From Nocardiopsis sp. YSL2 (lineage in GTDB: Bacteria; Actinomycetota; Actinomycetes; Streptosporangiales; Streptosporangiaceae), in assembly GCF_030555055.1 (NCBI RefSeq), contig NZ_JAMOAO010000001.1:992001-1056000 (forward strand): DNA of 64,000 nt. The letters run 5' to 3'. Positions 61,700-64,000 of the stretch are shown here, piece after piece. Under the pieces are notes generated by a model. That model was not told where the DNA came from. It did not search any database and saw only the letters and a list, made by a program, of their open reading frames with translations. Made by a program: the position numbers and the translations under genes. The stretch's first letter is position 1, and every line of letters starts with the position of its first letter.

Positions 61700-62521
61700 T
61701 CAGCGAATGTCAGTGACCACTGAGTGGATCTCGCTCACCGGCACCGACACCGTGCTCGTTGTGGTCAGGTCTTCCAAGACCCCGCCCTGCCCATCGGTGG
61801 TGGACCAGGACACTCCCCACTCCCACACCGCGACCAGACCCACCCTCGCCCCGGCACCGCCCGAAGGCAGGGCCGTGTACGTGTGGCCGCAGTCCGGAGA
61901 GCCCTCCTCGCGGTAGACGTCCGAGGAGAACACGGTGCCAGGACCGGTGCACACCACCTCATGACCGTCCCCGGTGTCCCACACCACCCGTTCCGGGACC
62001 GCGACCACCGTCACCGACCCCGCACTCACCGAAGCAGTCGCGGTGACCGGCTCCCAGTCCTGCTCAGCCACCCACATCCACGACGGCATGTTCACGAACC
62101 TCGGCTTACCCAACGGCGGAGCGGTACCGATAGCGGGCTCGGGCACACTCATCACGGCTCGCGCCTGCTCCGCCAACACCGCAGGATCGAATCCCTCCAC
62201 CGCACCCGTACCGCTGGCGGTCGCCTCACACTCGGCCATGCCCAGCGGCATCTCCAATGGCCCCTCCAACCCGGACTGCGCGAATTCCGCATCCGCCGTC
62301 ACACAGGCAGGACCGTGATCGTCTGTGTTCCCGCCCTCACCGGGAGGCGTGCCGGGCGTCGACTGCTCATGGCCGGGGCTGCGGACTCCGGCCGCACACC
62401 CGGTCGAGGAACACTCAACGTTGTGAGAGAACCGTCCGTCATCAGCCCAAGCCGGTGAAGCGGTGGCCAGGACACACACCAAGGCGCCTACGGCGAGGCC
62501 GCTTCCGCGAGAGCTCAGCAC
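61700..62521 (-). CDS. Secreted protein of a mobile-element-associated actinobacterial family
   Basis: 273 residues with a signal peptide (VLSSRGSGLAVGALVCVLA...SPAWADD). The mature part has WMWVAEQDWEPVTATASVSAGSVTVVAVPERVVWDTGDG (about 145-185) and CGHTYT, a PKD-like beta domain; relatives are often called ATP/GTP-binding although no nucleotide motif is present. Such genes sit beside conjugation genes in actinobacterial elements. GTG 62521 has GAGAGG 7 bases upstream and overlaps the stop of the lipoprotein gene (GTGCTGA), so they are coupled. Role in transfer is inferred from context. Confidence 0.75.
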   Translation of the reverse strand: MLSSRGSGLAVGALVCVLATASPAWADDGRFSHNVECSSTGCAAGVRSPGHEQSTPGTPPGEGGNTDDHGPACVTADAEFAQSGLEGPLEMPLGMAECEATASGTGAVEGFDPAVLAEQARAVMSVPEPAIGTAPPLGKPRFVNMPSWMWVAEQDWEPVTATASVSAGSVTVVAVPERVVWDTGDGHEVVCTGPGTVFSSDVYREEGSPDCGHTYTALPSGGAGARVGLVAVWEWGVSWSTTDGQGGVLEDLTTTSTVSVPVSEIHSVVTDIR

Positions 62522-63027
62522 GCGTCGGCCTCTCCGAGCCACAGGTCATCGACCTTCCACTCTCCGCCCTGTTCCGTGACCGTGGCAATGAACAAGCGCG
62601 TGTTGCGATCGTCAGGATCCAACGGCTGGGCACCTTCCAGCACCCATTCGGTGTCGTCCATACAGTCCTCGACCACGACGGTCGGCGGCTCGGCCTCCAC
62701 ATCGGTCTCCGTCACCTCCGGCCTCAGCACTGGCTCTCCGGTCGCGGTGGCTCCGTCCAGCATGCCGGTGGTCAACTCGAGCGCTTGACCACGGGTATGC
62801 ACCTCCAGATCGGGATGGTCCTCGGCACCTTCCAAGGAGGCATCGACCAGGGCCCGCATCATCCCGAGGTAGGCATCCACTGCCAGCTCCTCTGCCGAAG
62901 AGCTGGCGGGTGCGGCGAGAGCGGGAGGCGTGCGCGTCGGCTCGTTGACGGGATCGCTCTCCTGTGCCGCGCATCCCATCAGCGCCACCGCTGCTACCGC
63001 TGCCCAACCCGTCGCAAGCACGCGCAC
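62515..63027 (-). CDS. Lipoprotein partner of the secreted protein
   Basis: About 170 residues. A short hydrophobic signal ends in the lipobox ALMGC, so it should be anchored to the outer face of the membrane. The mature part shows AVDAYLGMMRALVDAS...HTRGQALELTTGML, VVEDCMDDTEWVL and GGEWKVDDLWLGEADAC, a pattern shared by small lipoproteins next to the above secreted family. Start uncertain: GTG 63027 or 63021 (GGTGGG upstream), GTG 63048, or ATG 63117; the promoter at 63122-63150 is too close for the last. Translationally coupled to the downstream gene. Confidence 0.7.
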   Translation of the reverse strand: MRVLATGWAAVAAVALMGCAAQESDPVNEPTRTPPALAAPASSSAEELAVDAYLGMMRALVDASLEGAEDHPDLEVHTRGQALELTTGMLDGATATGEPVLRPEVTETDVEAEPPTVVVEDCMDDTEWVLEGAQPLDPDDRNTRLFIATVTEQGGEWKVDDLWLGEADAC

Positions 63028-63121
63028 GTCCCACCGCCGATTCCACACCTGGCGCGGCCCTGATGCCGCGCTTTCGATGAGCGACACTAACCACACACAG
63101 AGTGACGTCACAACCATTTTC

Positions 63122-63150
63122 TAGATACTCGCTGTAACGAAAAGTGTGAA
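63122..63150 (-). promoter_or_regulatory. Promoter for the lipoprotein operon
   Basis: On the minus strand TTCACA (63150-63145), 17 bases, TATCTA (63127-63122). Start would be near 63115. Confidence 0.5.
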
Positions 63151-63213
63151 GAGAACCACCGACTTTCGATGTCGCACGATCTACCTGCACGAATGCGCTA
63201 TCAGGCAAGCAGA

Positions 63214-63241
63214 AGGGCTGCCTCCTGAAGGAGACAGCCCT
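63214..63241 (-). terminator. Terminator after the 63.3-kb membrane protein gene
   Basis: AGGGCTGCCTCCT and AGGAGACAGCCCT pair over 13 positions with one mismatch, 18 bases past the stop on the minus strand. Confidence 0.65.
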
Positions 63242-63258
63242 ACATAAGCACCCCGAGG

Positions 63259-63804
63259 TCAGGCCACGGGCGCCCGTTGCGCCTCCCACTGGCGGATCAG
63301 CCCGGCCAGTTCGTCCCACTCACCAGGGCTACCCAGAGCAGCCTCCTGGACGGCGGCATTTGGTGCGGTCCTTCCCTGGCCAGAGGTGGACGGCGCCGCT
63401 CGTCGCCGCCCGGCCCGTTGGCGTTGTTCGTGCGCGACCAGGTACGGACGCACCGCCCGCACGCCGTCCTCGTCCACACACCAACCGAACTCCGGCAGCT
63501 CTACCGGAGCATCGCACGCGGCCCCACTGCCGCCTTCGGTGAACAGGGACCACGCCCGATCCGTGTGGGAGCGCCGCGCCTCGTCATAGCGCCTCACCCA
63601 CTTCGGTTCCGGAGTCGGACGCGAAGTTGCGGGATTCAGGGGTTCCCGTCGCGGCGAGGGCTTGTGAGCTTCCAGCTCAGCCGGGCGCGAAGGAGGTCCG
63701 GACCTCGCCCCGACGATCGCGGCAAGAGCTACACCCACAGCCCACCGCACACGGTCGGCCCATCCCTGTCGGCGCCTGCGGTGCCGACCCGTACCATGAC
63801 TCAT
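63259..63804 (-). CDS. Hypothetical single-pass membrane protein, element-encoded
   Basis: 181 residues. Basic start (MSHGTGRHRRRRQGWADRVR), one membrane helix (about 20-35: WAVGVALAAIVGA), a proline-rich linker, then a soluble part with KWVRRYDEARRSHTDRAWSLF, ELPEFGWCVDEDGVRAVRPYLVAHEQRQRA and a C-terminal GEWDELAGLIRQWEAQRAP. The VRPYLVAHEQ stretch recurs in uncharacterised proteins of actinobacterial plasmids and phages. AGGAGGAA lies 5 bases upstream of ATG. First gene of the minus-strand cluster that continues with the lipoprotein and secreted protein, though a hairpin separates them. Confidence 0.7.
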   Translation of the reverse strand: MSHGTGRHRRRRQGWADRVRWAVGVALAAIVGARSGPPSRPAELEAHKPSPRREPLNPATSRPTPEPKWVRRYDEARRSHTDRAWSLFTEGGSGAACDAPVELPEFGWCVDEDGVRAVRPYLVAHEQRQRAGRRRAAPSTSGQGRTAPNAAVQEAALGSPGEWDELAGLIRQWEAQRAPVA

Positions 63805-63838
63805 AGATCTTCCTCCTGCTAACTCAGGTGGCGGATCA

Positions 63839-63872
63839 CGCCTCGGGCGGTGCTGGAACACCGCCCGAGGCG
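63839..63872. terminator. 14-bp perfect hairpin at the right edge
   Basis: CGCCTCGGGCGGTG pairs perfectly with CACCGCCCGAGGCG around CTGGAA. A pyrimidine-rich tail (CCTTCTCTTCTGTG) follows on the plus strand. It is probably the end of a gene lying beyond the window or an attenuator before the 63.3-kb gene. Confidence 0.55.
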
Positions 63873-64000
63873 CCTTCTCTTCTGTGTTTTCTCGGGGTTC
63901 GTTCGCCTTCGTGCTGGGCGGGGCGGGTGTCAATGGCCCCAGGGCCGTACGCCCCCGGAACTGCGCTTCCCGCCCACGTCACACGAAGGCCGCGAAATCC

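Overview
The window comes from a high-GC actinobacterial chromosome and most resembles Nocardiopsis or a close relative in the Streptosporangiales. Supporting signs are the roughly 72% GC coding sequence with G/C in nearly every third codon position, frequent GTG and TTG starts, actinobacterial regulatory sites (an IdeR-type iron box and a LexA box of the GAAC-N4-GTTC type), and actinobacterial gene families: an Rv2466c-like mycothiol-dependent reductase, DUF4192, DUF6504, a dynamin-like GTPase pair and split cobalamin genes. The species call is an inference from gene content.

From 1 to about 52.1 kb the window is ordinary chromosome. 1-13 kb: an ABC exporter end, an iron-box-controlled [2Fe-2S] protein, MgtE, a SpoIIE-type phosphatase, RpiB, an aldehyde dehydrogenase, PepN and MalQ. 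13-29 kb: an MFS transporter, an amidase, a NERD-domain protein, IlvD, an HNH nuclease, a prolyl oligopeptidase, a thioesterase, GlbO, an arginase-like protein, EttA and DUF4192. 28-36 kb: a diguanylate cyclase and the overlapping dynA-dynB pair. 35-40 kb: siroheme/cobalamin genes (CobA/CysG, a BluB-CobT fusion, CobC), with CobD further on at 51-52 kb. 40-51 kb: a GNAT enzyme, an SOS-linked DUF6504 gene, a receptor Ser/Thr kinase, a quinone oxidoreductase, an SPFH/NfeD pair and a secreted penicillin-acylase-family enzyme. Many genes end in perfect GC-rich hairpins.

From the tRNA-Arg(UCU) at 52.67 kb to the right edge the window is a mosaic of mobile elements. A decayed tyrosine integrase lies next to the tRNA, followed by a frameshifted transposase tail. 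Next come two divergent AT-rich membrane-protein genes that share a short RHIM-like motif, and an NB-ARC/TPR STAND ATPase. An intact xis-int pair homologous to the decayed integrase starts a second element. Beyond it lie a duplicated 56-bp block with two arrays of 12-bp iterons, and a three-gene cluster (membrane protein, lipoprotein, secreted protein) of a type seen on actinobacterial mobile elements. The simplest reading is two related elements inserted one after the other at the same tRNA.

The best candidate for something undescribed is the 53.8-57.9 kb cargo: a one-pass receptor-like protein and a two-TM hairpin protein, both predicted to show the same NxFxGPTAxQ...NxFG motif to the cytoplasm, beside a STAND ATPase. 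This architecture suggests an amyloid-signalling immune or cell-death module. Secondary candidates are the iteron arrays, an orphan leader-peptide operon front at 52.2 kb, a lysine-tailed iron-regulated ferredoxin, and a 39-bp degenerate repeat after ilvD.
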